DNA of 64,000 nt from Neoceratodus forsteri (Eukaryota > Chordata > Ceratodontiformes > Ceratodontidae), in NCBI GenBank assembly GCA_016271365.2, contig CM028136.1, positions 468,532,001-468,596,000 of the forward strand, in the 5' to 3' direction. This document shows positions 1 through 9,889 of this stretch, in pieces. The first letter of the stretch is position 1, and each line of letters starts with the position of its first letter. Below the pieces are notes generated by a model, which saw only the letters and a list, made by a program, of their open reading frames with translations, made no database searches and had not been told where the DNA came from. Both the position numbers and the translations under genes were made by a program.

Positions 1-189
1 TTTTTGTGTGTCAAATTGCTTTGTTTTAAATCTCCGTGGCAAGGGTGAGTGCTCTCCATCAGATTCTTAAACTCTTTTTTTCTAGGTTTGCTTGTAAGGA
101 CAGAGCAAGGAACAACATTATCAGACCAAGGAAAAAGATTAAGGATTCTTTTGGCTAGGCAGATTTACTGTGTGTTACAATTTTCTTTT

Positions 190-425
190 GTGCTCACAGG
201 TTTTGTTACTGTTTTTTGCTTACATTTTACTGCTTTATTGTTGTCTGATTCAAATTGCTGTTGCAGGGTATACTTTCTGCTGCATTATTACAGGACGTGC
301 CTTCAGGTTTGTTACTGTTTTGTGCTTACAGATTACTGCTGTAATCGTCTCTGATTCAAATTGTTTTTGCAAGATATATCTTCTGTTACTGCTTTATTTT
401 TCTCTGTAGCAAAGTGTTTTTTGCA
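190..425 (+). repeat. T-rich imperfect tandem repeat, about 106-bp period
   Basis: Two successive copies share the order TTTGTTACTGTTTT-GCTTACA, then TACTGC, then CTGATTCAAATTG, then TTGCA-G-TAT, first from about 197 and again from about 303. A weaker third copy may run to about 480. The strand is very T-rich, and open frames across it are hydrophobic only because of that composition. I see no gene in 1-800; outside the repeat the stretch is plain T-rich DNA. Confidence 0.55.
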
Positions 426-805
426 GGGTATGTCTTTTGTGAAATTGTTACAGGTAGTGCTTACAGGTTTTACAGTTTTATCCATCATTAGGCTAAGCTT
501 TCAGGGCTACTGCATTTGTTGTTGGTTGATTGTTTCTACCCTTATCTCATTTCTTTCATCTCTTACCTCATTTCTTTCATATGTGGTTCTTCTTTTTTGG
601 CAGGGACAGGGCCCAACCACCCACCCCATCCCCAACTACCCCATGCTACACTTCTTTTATAGGGTAGCACAGTCATGACATTTCCTGTAGCAAAGCAGGA
701 AGGGGATGATCAGAGGGGTATCCACACAGTGACCTCACTTACAGGGGCACAATTAATATGACTTGTTATAAAAAGTTATACAAAACAAACAAACAAACGA
801 AAATA

Positions 806-863
<58 letters not shown>

Positions 864-892
864 TATATACACACACACACACATATATATAT
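806..892. repeat. TA/CA dinucleotide microsatellite
   Basis: An almost uninterrupted run of TA dinucleotides is followed by a short CA run and more TA. It lies just upstream of the first recognisable CR1 coding sequence. Confidence 0.95.
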
Positions 893-935
893 AAAAAATC
901 TTTTGATTTCATTTTCCTTCTAATTACTCGGACCA

Positions 936-1792
936 GGTTATAAACTTGGCAGCTCTAACTGCAGGTACTATGGGACACTTTCCAAAAGGGCGATTATACA
1001 GGATTTAGAATGCTGTCCTACATGCTGGACCATTGGAGATGTAAGGGCTCAGCTCCAGGCAGCATGGGCAGAGATTATGAGCCTCAAATCACATATTCAG
1101 GAGGAAATATATTACAAGAACTGACCACCAGTTCCCCAACATCTAACTGAAGCACCTTGACCACAGAGAGTAGTTGGTCCAGGAGGTTGGCAGGTGGTTA
1201 GGAGGGGCAAATCGGGTGCGCCATCACTCAATGCTCACCAACGTATCACCTTCACAAACAAACAAAAAAAGCAAAAAGGAAAGCCAAAACACTTCTGATC
1301 ATAGAAGACTCTATGATTCAGGGAGTTGATACCTACTGTCAGATGGGGGTAATGGTCAGATGTCTCCCAGGTACATCAGCATGGAGAGACACTGACCGCA
1401 TTACTAAAATCATGCAGGAAGCAGAAGAAAACTTTGACATCCTGGTACACATAGGGACTAATGATCTTGCCAGCTGGTCAGTTGTGGAGACCAAGGAACA
1501 CCTGATCAGGCTAGGAGACAAACTGTTATCCATTTCATCTGGCATCTCCTTCTCTGAGATCCTGCCAGTCTGGGAGAGGGGGGCAGATGGACAGAAGGTC
1601 AGAGAAGGGGAGATAGGGGAGCTAAGCATTTGGCTCAAGGGCTGGTGCCAGGAAAAAGGACACAATTTTTTAGGTAACTGGCAACTGTTTTGGGAGTGAA
1701 AGTTCTTTAAATTTGATGGACTGCATCTGACTAAGGATGGAGTCAGTGCACTGGGGCAGAAGTTTGATGTCTTTGCAGAATATTTAAACTAG
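936..1792 (+). pseudogene. CR1 ORF1 remnant with SGNH-type esterase domain
   Basis: In CR1-group elements ORF1 supplies an RNA-binding/esterase protein for the retrotransposition particle. The first part (about 936-1,130) encodes a Cys-containing segment with the pattern CRYYG...CCPTCW. From 1,313 one frame carries the SGNH blocks: block I reads EDSMIQG where GDS is usual, so the Ser is kept but the Gly is replaced; block III is HIGTNDL; and block V is DGLHLTKDG, keeping Asp and His. A TGA interrupts the frame at 1,697, after which the same frame runs to a TAG at 1,790-1,792 and so includes block V. The N-terminal part is in a different frame, so at least one indel has occurred. The family assignment is firm; activity of this copy is unlikely. 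Confidence 0.85.
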
Positions 1793-1823
1793 CAAATGTG
1801 GAAGGGGTGCAGCACCCAATACA

Positions 1824-2950
1824 TTGAATGGGAAGAACACCCCTACCCCCTCAGCTAGTGATCAAACTGGTGTTCAGCATGTTTGTAGTTCATTTGCATC
1901 ACCAGGTAAGGAAAAAGGTCCAGCTCCCCATATGATGCACAGGGGAAATGTCAGACCTCACCCAACAACTAATGCATCGAGATCTGCCCAATGGAAAATC
2001 ATGTACACAAATGCCTGCAATCCGGGAAACAAGATCCCAGACCTGGAGGCAACAATGACAGAGGCTAAACTGGACATAGTAGCCATTAGCGAGACATGGT
2101 TCATCAGTAACCATACTTGGGAGAATTCAGTACCTGGCTATGTACTGTTCAGAAGAGACTGAGGTGCAAAAGGGGGAGTTGCCCTTTATATCAATGAAAA
2201 TATCAAAGCTACAGAAATTCGAAATACATATAAGGAGCCAAAAGAACTGTGGGTCACCCTGGAAACAGGAAATGGAACAGCCATATGAACTGGGATTGTC
2301 TACTGGCCTCCAGACCAGGTGGAGGACATAGATACACTACCGTTAGAAGATATACAAAACATGACAGCTAAAGGGGTGGTTCTGATAATGGGAGACTTCA
2401 ACATGCCAGATACAAATTGGTTAATACCAACAGGAACATCCACCAGAACTAGACACATAGTGGATTACCTACAGGGGGAGGGCCTCAAAAAACTGGTACA
2501 ACAACCCACAAGAGTCAGGGCTATCCTGGATCTAGTACTGATTAACGGGAAAAGGATCACAGATCTCCAGGTGGAAGGTCACATGAGGGCCAGTGATCAT
2601 CACATGGTATGGTTCAATTTGTCCCCTAGAACTAAATCATCCCATTCCAAGGCACAAATATGGGACTTCAGAGGATCTGACTTTGAAAAGATGGCCAACA
2701 GAGTTAAGCTAGCCCTGGCAAGAAGAAATATTGGTGAGGGAGTACAGGCAAAGTGGGCAAGCGTTAAGGATGCAATACTTGAAGCAACATCCCATTGTGC
2801 TAGGGAGAAAAACAAGAGCAAAAGAAGGAGGAGGAAACCACTTTGGGTCTCCAAAAAACAGTAGCAGAAAATATCAGAGCCAAAAGGTTGGCCTTCAGGA
2901 AATAAAAGGGAATGTAGCGGGACGAAGATAGGGAGGCATACCAAACTTCC
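1824..2950 (+). pseudogene. CR1 ORF2, APE-type endonuclease part
   Basis: This is the target-nicking endonuclease half of ORF2. A single frame (codons in phase with 1,824) shows the usual order: YTNAC at the start of the domain, IVAISETWF, GVALYINENI, GDFNMPDTNW (catalytic Asp/Asn block), LDLVLINGK and ASDHHMVWF (SDH block). In-frame stops lie at 2,160-2,162 (TGA), 2,286-2,288 (TGA) and 2,862-2,864 (TAG). After that a basic KRRRRK linker leads toward the RT, which is in another frame. Length and order match a complete domain, so this is point-mutational decay and not truncation. Confidence 0.9.
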
Positions 2951-4711
2951 CTAAGGGAAGCATGGAAGGCAGTAAAGCAGACAAAGGCCCAAACCAAAGA
3001 AACACTAGCATGAACAGTAAAAGAAGGGGACAAGACTTTCTATAGATACATTAGTGAAAGGAGATAGTCCAGAGGAGGTACTGCTAAAATCAAAGAGGAT
3101 AAGGGGGAGTGTGAGGAGGATGACCATGGAAAAGCATCTATCCTAAATAGATACTTCTGCTCAGTACTTACTGAGGAGAAGGTAGGGCAGGGCCCACAGC
3201 TCAGCACCATGGACACAGGGGGAAGGGAGGTGTGCATAAGTCCTTTCACAAAAGAAAGGGTCCTACAAGAGCTCACTAAGCTCAGGGTGGATAACACAAT
3301 ACGACCTGATGGCATACATCCTAGGGTACTAAAGGAGCTAAGGATGGAACTAGCAGAACCATTAACAGAACTGTTTAGTGAGTCTCTGAGCACCGGAGAG
3401 GTCCCAGAAGACTAGAGTAGGGCTCATGTGATCCCGCTCCACAAGAGTGGCAGCAGGGAGGAGGAGGGGTACTACTGACTAGTCAGTCTTACCTCAGTAG
3501 TGGACAAGATTATGGAGGCACTCCTTAAGGAAAGGATAGTGCAACACCTGGAATCCATAGGAGCACAGGGTACAAGACAGCATGGGTTTACAATAGGAAA
3601 GTCCTGTCAAACTAATCTCATTGATTTCTTTGACTGGGTAACCAGAGTGCTGGACCAAGGGGGTGCAGCTGATGTCACCTACCTTGACTTCATCAAGTCT
3701 TTCGATACTGTTCAACATAGAAGATTGATTAATAAGCTGGGTAGGCTCGGGGTGAGTCAGTGGTTGGCTAACTGGGTGGCAAACTGGTTGGTGGGCAGAA
3801 AACAGAGAGTGGTGGTAAATGGTATACAGTCAGAAGAGATGCAAATCACAAGTGGGGTACCTCAGGGATCAGTCCTGGGGCCAGTCCTCTTCAATATCTT
3901 CATCAGTGACATTGCAGATGGACTGGAGGGCAAGGTTTGTCTGCTTGCAGATGACACCAAGATCTGCAACAGAGTAGATGATCCAGATGAGGTGGGCAGA
4001 ATGAGAAGAGATCTGGATAAACTGGCAAAATGGTTGGAAGAGTGGCAACTGGGGTTTAACTCAAAGAAGTGCAAGATTATGAACATAGGGAAGAGAAACT
4101 CTGAAGCTACCTATAGGTTGGGAGGGGAGTTGCTGGCAATCACAAGGGAAGAAAGAGACTTGGGCATCATCACAGATGACCTGAAATCATCCAAGCAGAC
4201 CACTAAAGCAGTAGGTAAGTCTAGAGGGATGTTGGGGTGTATTAGTAGAGCTATCACAAGTTGTAAGAGGGAGGTAATAATCCCACTTTACAAGACACTG
4301 TTTAGGCCCCATCTGGAGTATTGCGTGCAGTACTGGAGGCCACACCTGCACAAGGACAGTAACAAAATGGAAGCAGTCCAGAGAAGGGCAACCAAAATGG
4401 TGCAGGGACTGCATCAGAAAACATATGAGGACAGATTAACAGAGCTCAATATGTATACCTTAGAGCAAAGGAGGGAGAGAGGTGATATAATCAAAACATT
4501 CAAACATCTTAAAGGCATTAACAAGGTGAAAGAGTATAACATGTTTCAATATAAGAAAAATAGCAGGACAAGGGGACACAGCATGAGATTAGAAAGAGGC
4601 CGATTAAGGGGTAAAGTGAGGAAGTTCTTTTTCACAGAAAGGGTGGTGGGTGCATGGAATGGCTTGCCTCAGGAAGTGGTGGATATGAATATAGTGCATG
4701 GCTTCAAATAG
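2950..4711 (+). pseudogene. CR1 ORF2, reverse transcriptase part
   Basis: This is the polymerase half of ORF2. From about 2,950 to 4,711 one frame holds the finger region (DGIHPRVLKEL), VIPLHKSG, the palm A block YLDFIKSFDTVQH, block B SGVPQGSVLGPVLFNIF, and the catalytic block C written LLADDTKI, where F or Y normally precedes ADD. The thumb includes RDLGIITDDLK, and a C-terminal region contains QRRATKMVQGL and LEQRRERGDII. A stop at 3,413-3,415 and another near 3,478 break the frame; from 3,500 it is open for 403 codons. The long open C-terminal half suggests the copy is younger than the neighbouring truncated CR1. The first palm Asp and the ADD pair are present. Confidence 0.93.
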
Positions 4712-4845
4712 GCATGGGATAGGCATGAGGGTGCAAAACAGATGAATATGAATAGATATGCCACATTCATAAGGTGGAAAAAATGGGCAGACTGGATGGG
4801 CCTTGTGGCCCTTATCTGCCGTCAACTTCAATGTTTCTATGTTAA
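4712..4845 (+). other. CR1 3'UTR and terminal TTTCTATGTT motif
   Basis: A short noncoding tail follows the RT stop. The motif GGGCAGACTGGATGGGCC, then TTATCTGCCGTCA, then TGTTTCTATGTT is the typical end of this LINE group and is presumably the RNA structure recognised by its own RT. A degraded version ends the next copy near 6,297. Confidence 0.8.
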
Positions 4846-6297
4846 ATCTGATAGAATTTTTTTGGTTGGGTGACCAAGGAACTTGATCAGGGTGGAGTGG
4901 TTGATGTAGTCTACCTCAATTTCAATAAGGCTTGCAACACCATTCCACATAGAAGACTCATAAGCAAGCTGGTTAGCAGAGCAGTGGGTCCAAAGTTGGT
5001 TAATTGGGTAAGAAATTGGTTAGGGGATAGGGCAGAGGATGGTAACGAATGGAGTTCACTCTGAGGAAGGGAGGTGATTATTGTAGTGCCTCAGGGAAGA
5101 GTGCTTGGACTGGTCTTGCTAAATGACTTTATAAGTGACACTGCAGAGGATCTGAATGGGAATGTCTGCATCTTTGCAGATAACACTAAAATCTGCAATA
5201 GGTGAACACTGCAGGGAGGTGTAAAGGAGGAGCAGTGGCCTGAGAAAATTTGAGGAGTGGTCTAGTGTATGGGAGCTGGGTTTCAGTACAAAAATTACAA
5301 GATAATGTACTTGGGGCACAGAAACCCAGTGGCAGAGTACAAAATGGGTGCGGTCATACTGATGAGCACCAAACAGGAAAAAGACCTGGGGGTAATCCTA
5401 TTGGATGACCTAAAGGTGGCCAGATAGTGCGACAAGGCAGCAGGGAGGGCTAGTGGGATGCTGGGGTGTACAGGGAAGAGTATCACCAACAAGTGGTAGG
5501 TGGTGTTACCTTTGTACAGATCGCTGGTAACACTCCACCTAGAGTACTGTGTCCAATTCTGGAGACCACATCTCTGGAAAGACATAGACACAGTGAAGGT
5601 GATCCAGGGGAGAGCAACTAAAATGGAGCAGGGTCTGCATCAAAAGCCCTGAGAGGCTTAAGGACTGGAACACTTTTTTTCATTCTTTTGATAAGGTAAG
5701 GCCAGCTAGGCACAAGTGCCTGTTCTCAGGGGCAACCCTGGAGCACCGGGGAGATTAAGTGACTTGCTCAGAGACACACAGTGTGCAAAGGAAGGTTGTG
5801 GGGATCAAACTCAGGTTTGCTGGTTGTACCAAGCTCATTCGCAGCTCCTTACTCTTAACCTCTAGGCTATACTGTCTTTACACACCGGAAGACAGGAGGT
5901 AAAGGAGGGATATGATAATGACCTTTAAATACCTAAATGGGCTAAATAAAGTTCAGGAGGGAAGTATTTTTCAGAAAAAAAGGTGGTCTAGAAAAAAGGG
6001 CATGATAGGATGCTGGAGGGAGGTAAATTCAGAACAGATGTGATGAAGTACTTCTTCACAGAAAGAATGGTGGATTCCTGGAACAGCCTTCCAGTGGAGG
6101 TGGTGGGGCGACAACAGTGGTGGGGTACAAGAATGCATAGGATATAATAGGTTCAAAGGAATCTTAGGGGAAAGGAAGGAGGGGGATAACGGACCAAAGA
6201 TTAAACAGTACCTCCAGTGATACTTTGGCAGGGAAAAATGAGCAGACAAAGTGGGCCAAGTGGTCCTAATGTGCTATCAATTTCAGTGTGTCTATGT
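4846..6297 (+). mobile_element. 5'-truncated, degraded CR1-like LINE copy
   Basis: The copy begins within the RT: an open stretch of 64 codons from 4,870 reads ELDQGGVVDVVYLNF and PHRRLISKL, equivalent to LDQGGAADVTYLDF in the upstream element. Later pieces in several frames match the SGVPQG block, the ADDTKI block (as ADNTKI), the thumb and the C-terminal RRxxK region. It ends near 6,297 with GTGGGCCAAGTGGTCCTAA followed by a TGTCTATGT remnant of the family tail. It is far more decayed than the first copy and is interrupted by a SINE at about 5,670-5,880. Confidence 0.85.
5670..5880 (-). mobile_element. tRNA-derived SINE of the MIR/CORE type
   Basis: Read on the minus strand from about 5,880, the sequence begins ACAGTATAGCCTAGAGGTTA, which contains an RNA polymerase III A-box-like TAGCCTAGAGG, then a B-box-like GAGTTTGATCCC. 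It continues with a CORE-like segment (GAGCAAGTCACTTAATCTCC) and ends in a short A run at about 5,672-5,680. Order and wording closely follow the MIR/CORE-SINE plan. It interrupts the CR1 thumb/C-terminal region, so it inserted after that copy. Flanking ACAC could be a minimal target duplication but is too short to prove it. Confidence 0.8.
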
Positions 6298-6798
6298 GGC
6301 CCCACCAAGGGGGGAACCTGTGGGAGATCGTGCACCCAGGACTTTGAAGGCAGCAGAAGCTGGCTACAGGACATGGGTACAGGGTTGAAGAGCTGCCTGT
6401 TCACCCAAAGGTAGAAAAAGCTTTATGACCCAAAAATAAATAAATAAATGCTGCAAGTCATGCACACATCATAGTATCAAATACAATTACAACAATCAAT
6501 ACAGTACTGCTGCCCTACAGTTTCTATCGGTGGTTAATGCCCAAAATGGAGGTGTCCACATTCAAACAGTTGTAGCCAAATGGCTCAAAGACAGTACAAC
6601 AGATGACATTGCCTTACTTGCCTGTATCCCTCTGTCAGCATGCTATGCACACAGCTGTTGTAGATGCTACCCTCTTGCCTGGTCAGATCATCCCAGCAGT
6701 GCCAGCACTGGGCTGGGGTGCAGTCCTGACCCTGCACCCGGAAGACCCTCCTTGCCACAGTCTCCTAAATCCGGGCCTTCTCAGCCTTGCACCCTACT
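6298..6798. other. No recognisable feature
   Basis: About 500 bases without coding or repeat signatures I can name. A short AATAAATAAATAAAT run lies near 6,435. Open frames of 60-110 codons here show no family motifs and overlap in both strands. Confidence 0.5.
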
Positions 6799-7267
6799 GG
6801 GTCATAATGTCGTACGCTTAATAGCGTACGACATTATAGCTAACCCGAGACAGCGCTGTCCATGACAACAAATGGTGCAATACCGCGTATACTGCTGTAC
6901 ACAGTATTGCACCATTCACACACTCCCAGGTAGAGGATAATACCTCTGCTGGGAGTGGGTTCCATTGAGCAGCTGCCATGGCTCACTGGACTGAGCCACA
7001 ACAGCAGAAACCCAGGTGCTGCAACCGGGACCAGGTTTGATTCCTAGTCCCAGAAATTTAATTTTTTCTGCTATTTGTGCACTCCTTGAGTTGGACCCCC
7101 TGGAGTTAAGAATCTTTAGTGGAGGGGTCTGGGGGGCTTAGCCCCCTGTAACGGAAGGGTGTGGGGTGGAGGCCCCCACAGAAAAAGACTTATGCCACAT
7201 GGCAATCAGCGCTGTATTGGCAGCGCGATTTTTCCATGCGGCATAATGTCTTGTGACATTATGACCC
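6799..7267. mobile_element. Hairpin-rich non-autonomous element with 13-bp terminal inverted repeats
   Basis: The ends are exact inverted copies: GGGTCATAATGTC at 6,799-6,811 and GACATTATGACCC at 7,255-7,267. Inside are three further hairpins: ATAATGTCGTACGC against GCGTACGACATTAT (14-bp perfect arms, 6-base loop, 6,804-6,837), AATGGTGCAATAC against GTATTGCACCATT (about 6,871-6,916), and CACTCCCAG against CTGGGAGTG (about 6,921-6,957). A tRNA-like segment with A and B boxes lies at 6,979-7,045. I see no clear target-site duplication. The superfamily is not assigned. Confidence 0.55.
6970..7050 (+). mobile_element. tRNA-like pol III promoter segment (SINE head)
   Basis: TGGCTCACTGGA at 6,979-6,990 fits the A box and GGTTTGATTCCT at 7,034-7,045 fits the B box, with tRNA-like spacing. 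No acceptor stem or cloverleaf can be drawn with confidence, so I regard it as tRNA-derived repeat sequence and not a tRNA gene. Confidence 0.5.
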
Positions 7268-7932
7268 CATGCCACCTTGCACACATCCCTTGCTGTGTCC
7301 TCAAAAAATAAAGTCTCTCTCTCAAGGACCCACCTCATTAGAACAGCCACTTTGGTTGAAGTGCCTGTTTCTCAACCTCTCCTCCTCAGGCACCCTACTG
7401 CTTCTGAAGACTTGTTACAGCTCTGTGTGTCCTGCTCTACATAGTTTGATGAATCAGCTGCCATTTGTGGATGTTACTTCCACAAACAACATGACTTGCA
7501 TGCGTAACATCTGCAAAACACCACTGGATGACAATACCATGTGTATACTGTTCCACGCATGCACAGTCAGGTCAGACACTTCCATGTTGTTTGTAAATGC
7601 TAGCAGCTGCATGCGCTCACAAAGGTGCATGTTTGTGAAAAATGTCTAATGTCATAATTTGCAATTGCCCTGACATCCATCAAGGCACACAATTGCCAAA
7701 TGCATGTGTTTGTGGAGAATTTGGTGCATACATCATTAGCTACCACTAATACATTAGTGACAGGCACAAAGAGCTGTATATTGAAAGGTAACATGCAAAT
7801 GGGCCTACTCTCCCATTCAAGGTGCAAAATCTGATTTGCATGTCATCATGCATTCATTACTGGCTCATTATAAAAAGGTAACTCCCCCAAGGGTGCAGAT
7901 GAACAGTATTAACATAGCTGGCTGGAGAAGCT
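7268..7932. other. Unassigned DNA with a candidate core promoter
   Basis: I see no coding signature. At its right end, an octamer-like ATTTGCAT (near 7,832) and a TATA-like TATAAAAAGG (7,869-7,878, plus strand) lie upstream of the Harbinger Myb-like gene. Today they are separated from it by the inserted hAT element. A promoter role is speculative. Confidence 0.35.
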
Positions 7933-7940
7933 GCACTTAG

Positions 7941-8969
7941 TAGGGCCGTGCATGCTCTGAATATTATTTCCTGAATACCACGAATAATGCATTATCTGTT
8001 ATTCGGGTCCTGAATAACAGATAGTGCACTATTCATCTCCTATTCAGGAAACACCTTTATGTAGTATATAAAGCATAAAACATAAAAAGCCAACAGCCTC
8101 CCATCCTCCTCCCTAGCCCAGATCCAGTTACATACACAAGCCCTCATTCCCACCTACCCTCAGTTAGCACTCACATCCCCCTTCCCCCAGCACCACGTTT
8201 TGACAAGCCAGAATTTGTTATTAAAAAAAAAACAACCTACAACTATGGGTGATCAGCACTACAAGCCTGCCTCCATGGCTGACTGCCAAGTTTCATGACT
8301 GTCGTCTCCTCCCCACCCCACCCCAGTACCTAGCAGCAGCCCAGGACCTGAATGTAAATTGAAAAAGAAGGCAACCAACACAACCCACCCTCCTCCATAG
8401 CTGGTTGCCTTCCTCTGAATGAAGGCACTCACGTGCGCATGCTCACATAGTAAAACCAGCAGATGACGTGATCAGCTGGTCTTACTATGTGAGTAAGTAC
8501 GCCTGCAGTGCCTTCATTCAGAAAGCAAGCTGGCCATGGAGGGAGGGTGGCTGTCTTGTTTGCCTTCTGTTTGATTTACATTTGGGTGTGAGGGGAGGGC
8601 TGCTGCTAGCTCGGGGTGGGGCTGGCTGTCATGAAACTCGGCGGCCAGCCATGGAAGCCTGCGGGTTGTGCCAGTCACCCATCATTGTAGATTTTTTTAA
8701 ATAATAAATTCTGGCATGTCAAAATGTAATGTGGGGGTGGGGAGGAGGGATTTGGGTGCTAACTGAGGGTGGAGAGATGGGGGCTTCTGTATGTAACTGG
8801 ATCTGGACTAGGGAGGAGGAGGAGGATGGGGGTCTGCTGGCTTTTTCTTTTCTTTTTTTTTAAATTTTAGAACCTGAATACCGAATATTCAGCCGAATAC
8901 TGAATACCTGGGCACCGAATACCGAACATTCAGCTCAATATTCGGAAAAAAGGTATTCGCATAGCCCTA
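7941..8969. mobile_element. Fold-back hAT-type element with 8-bp target duplication
   Basis: The left end reads TAGGGCCGTGCATG at 7,941 and the right end GCATAGCCCTA, ending at 8,969. The flanks are GCACTTAG (7,933-7,940) and GCATTTAG (8,970-8,977), an 8-bp duplication with one mismatch as expected for hAT. Nearly the whole element is one inverted repeat with its axis near 8,467: CACATAGTAAAACCAGC is mirrored by AGCTGGTCTTACTATGTG, and CATCCTCCTCCCTAG near 8,103 is mirrored near 8,820. Arms are about 500 bp. The terminal zones are built of GAATATTC/GAATACC repeats. It has no transposase gene, so it would have needed an autonomous hAT in trans. Confidence 0.85.
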
Positions 8970-8977
8970 GCATTTAG

Positions 8978-9889
8978 AGTACTTTGAGGGGAGAAGATGC
9001 AATTAAAAAAGGTAAGTTGAAGCAGAACAACTAAAATTTATAATGTTCCCCCACAGGGGCTGTCCACGTTTCCATTACTATTGTGTTTTATACTTATGTG
9101 TTGCAGAATGCACCAAAAAAAACCTAAAAGAAAAATGGAGAAAAGCTATGGAGACAGATGTTCAGTCTGCATGAACTACAGGTAGGCATCTACTGCATAC
9201 AACACAGTGCTGCACAGCTTGTTTCCTATTGTTATATTTGCACTATCTTGTTTAAAATAGAAATGAAACAGTTACTGTACATGATGCTCATTTACAAGAG
9301 TGTACTGTGTTTGCAGCCAGTACATTGTATGGCCAGTATCTGAGACTCCTAATATGTTTCACTTTTACCATGTAAGGCACACTAGGCATTCTGTGTTCAG
9401 TGGCAGATTTGGGTCACTGTGGAGGCTGCATGTGCTGTTTGGGGTTACAAAGTATTTATGTCACTACTGTGTCCCACCACCTGAGGCATGAATGTTGTAA
9501 CATGATCAATATCCACATCTCTGTAATCTATATCTTTGTCAATACTGCCTGTCCACATTATTCAGTATTGGTATGTGTGACACACCCATTAGTCCTGATC
9601 ACATATAGAGTGGTCCACCCATACTGCCTTTCTGACAGACTGCATATTGTATGTGGACACAGGTAGGGGTCCAGGTGTGGCGGGGCCTGTGAACAAACAT
9701 ACCATGGTGTGTGGGCATTGCAGAGATGCTATCTGCCTCCACCAAACACACAGACACCAGAGCTGTCTGGAGCACATGGGGGGGGCAGCATACTGTGCTG
9801 TGTTTGATGTGATCTTTTGTGGTGTCCAGTGTACACAGAACTGTCCTTCCAACACAGATTCTTGTCAGGGAATACTTTTTAATTGAGGA
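8978..9889. other. Probable 5' part of the Harbinger element, no clear coding
   Basis: This stretch lies between the hAT insertion and the first recognisable Myb-like coding. Short open frames occur on both strands without family motifs. It is likely transcribed leader or intron of the Harbinger accessory gene, judged only by position. Confidence 0.35.

Larger units (their letters stand above)
925..4845 (+). mobile_element. CR1-like non-LTR retrotransposon, near full length
   Basis: This is a LINE with ORF1 (zinc-like Cys cluster plus SGNH esterase), ORF2 (APE-type endonuclease plus reverse transcriptase) and a short 3'UTR. The UTR ends in a motif running TGGATGGGCC, TTATCTGCCGTCA, then TTTCTATGTT, as CR1/L2-group elements do. 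Decay is moderate: a few in-frame stops in each ORF and one frame change between endonuclease and RT. The 5' end is uncertain; coding similarity fades at about 925, near the microsatellite. A second, truncated CR1 copy begins immediately after its tail. The clade (CR1 versus a neighbouring L2-type group) is inferred from RT motifs and tail. Confidence 0.9.

Noticed and set aside
49..678. Overlapping hydrophobic open frames at the left edge
   Set aside because: T-rich tandem repeat composition explains the Phe/Leu/Cys-rich peptides; no family motif.
1339..1665. Minus-strand open frame opposite CR1 ORF1
   Set aside because: It is a shadow of the SGNH-coding frame on the plus strand.
6970..7050. 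Functional tRNA gene
   Set aside because: Only A and B boxes are present; no cloverleaf or acceptor stem.
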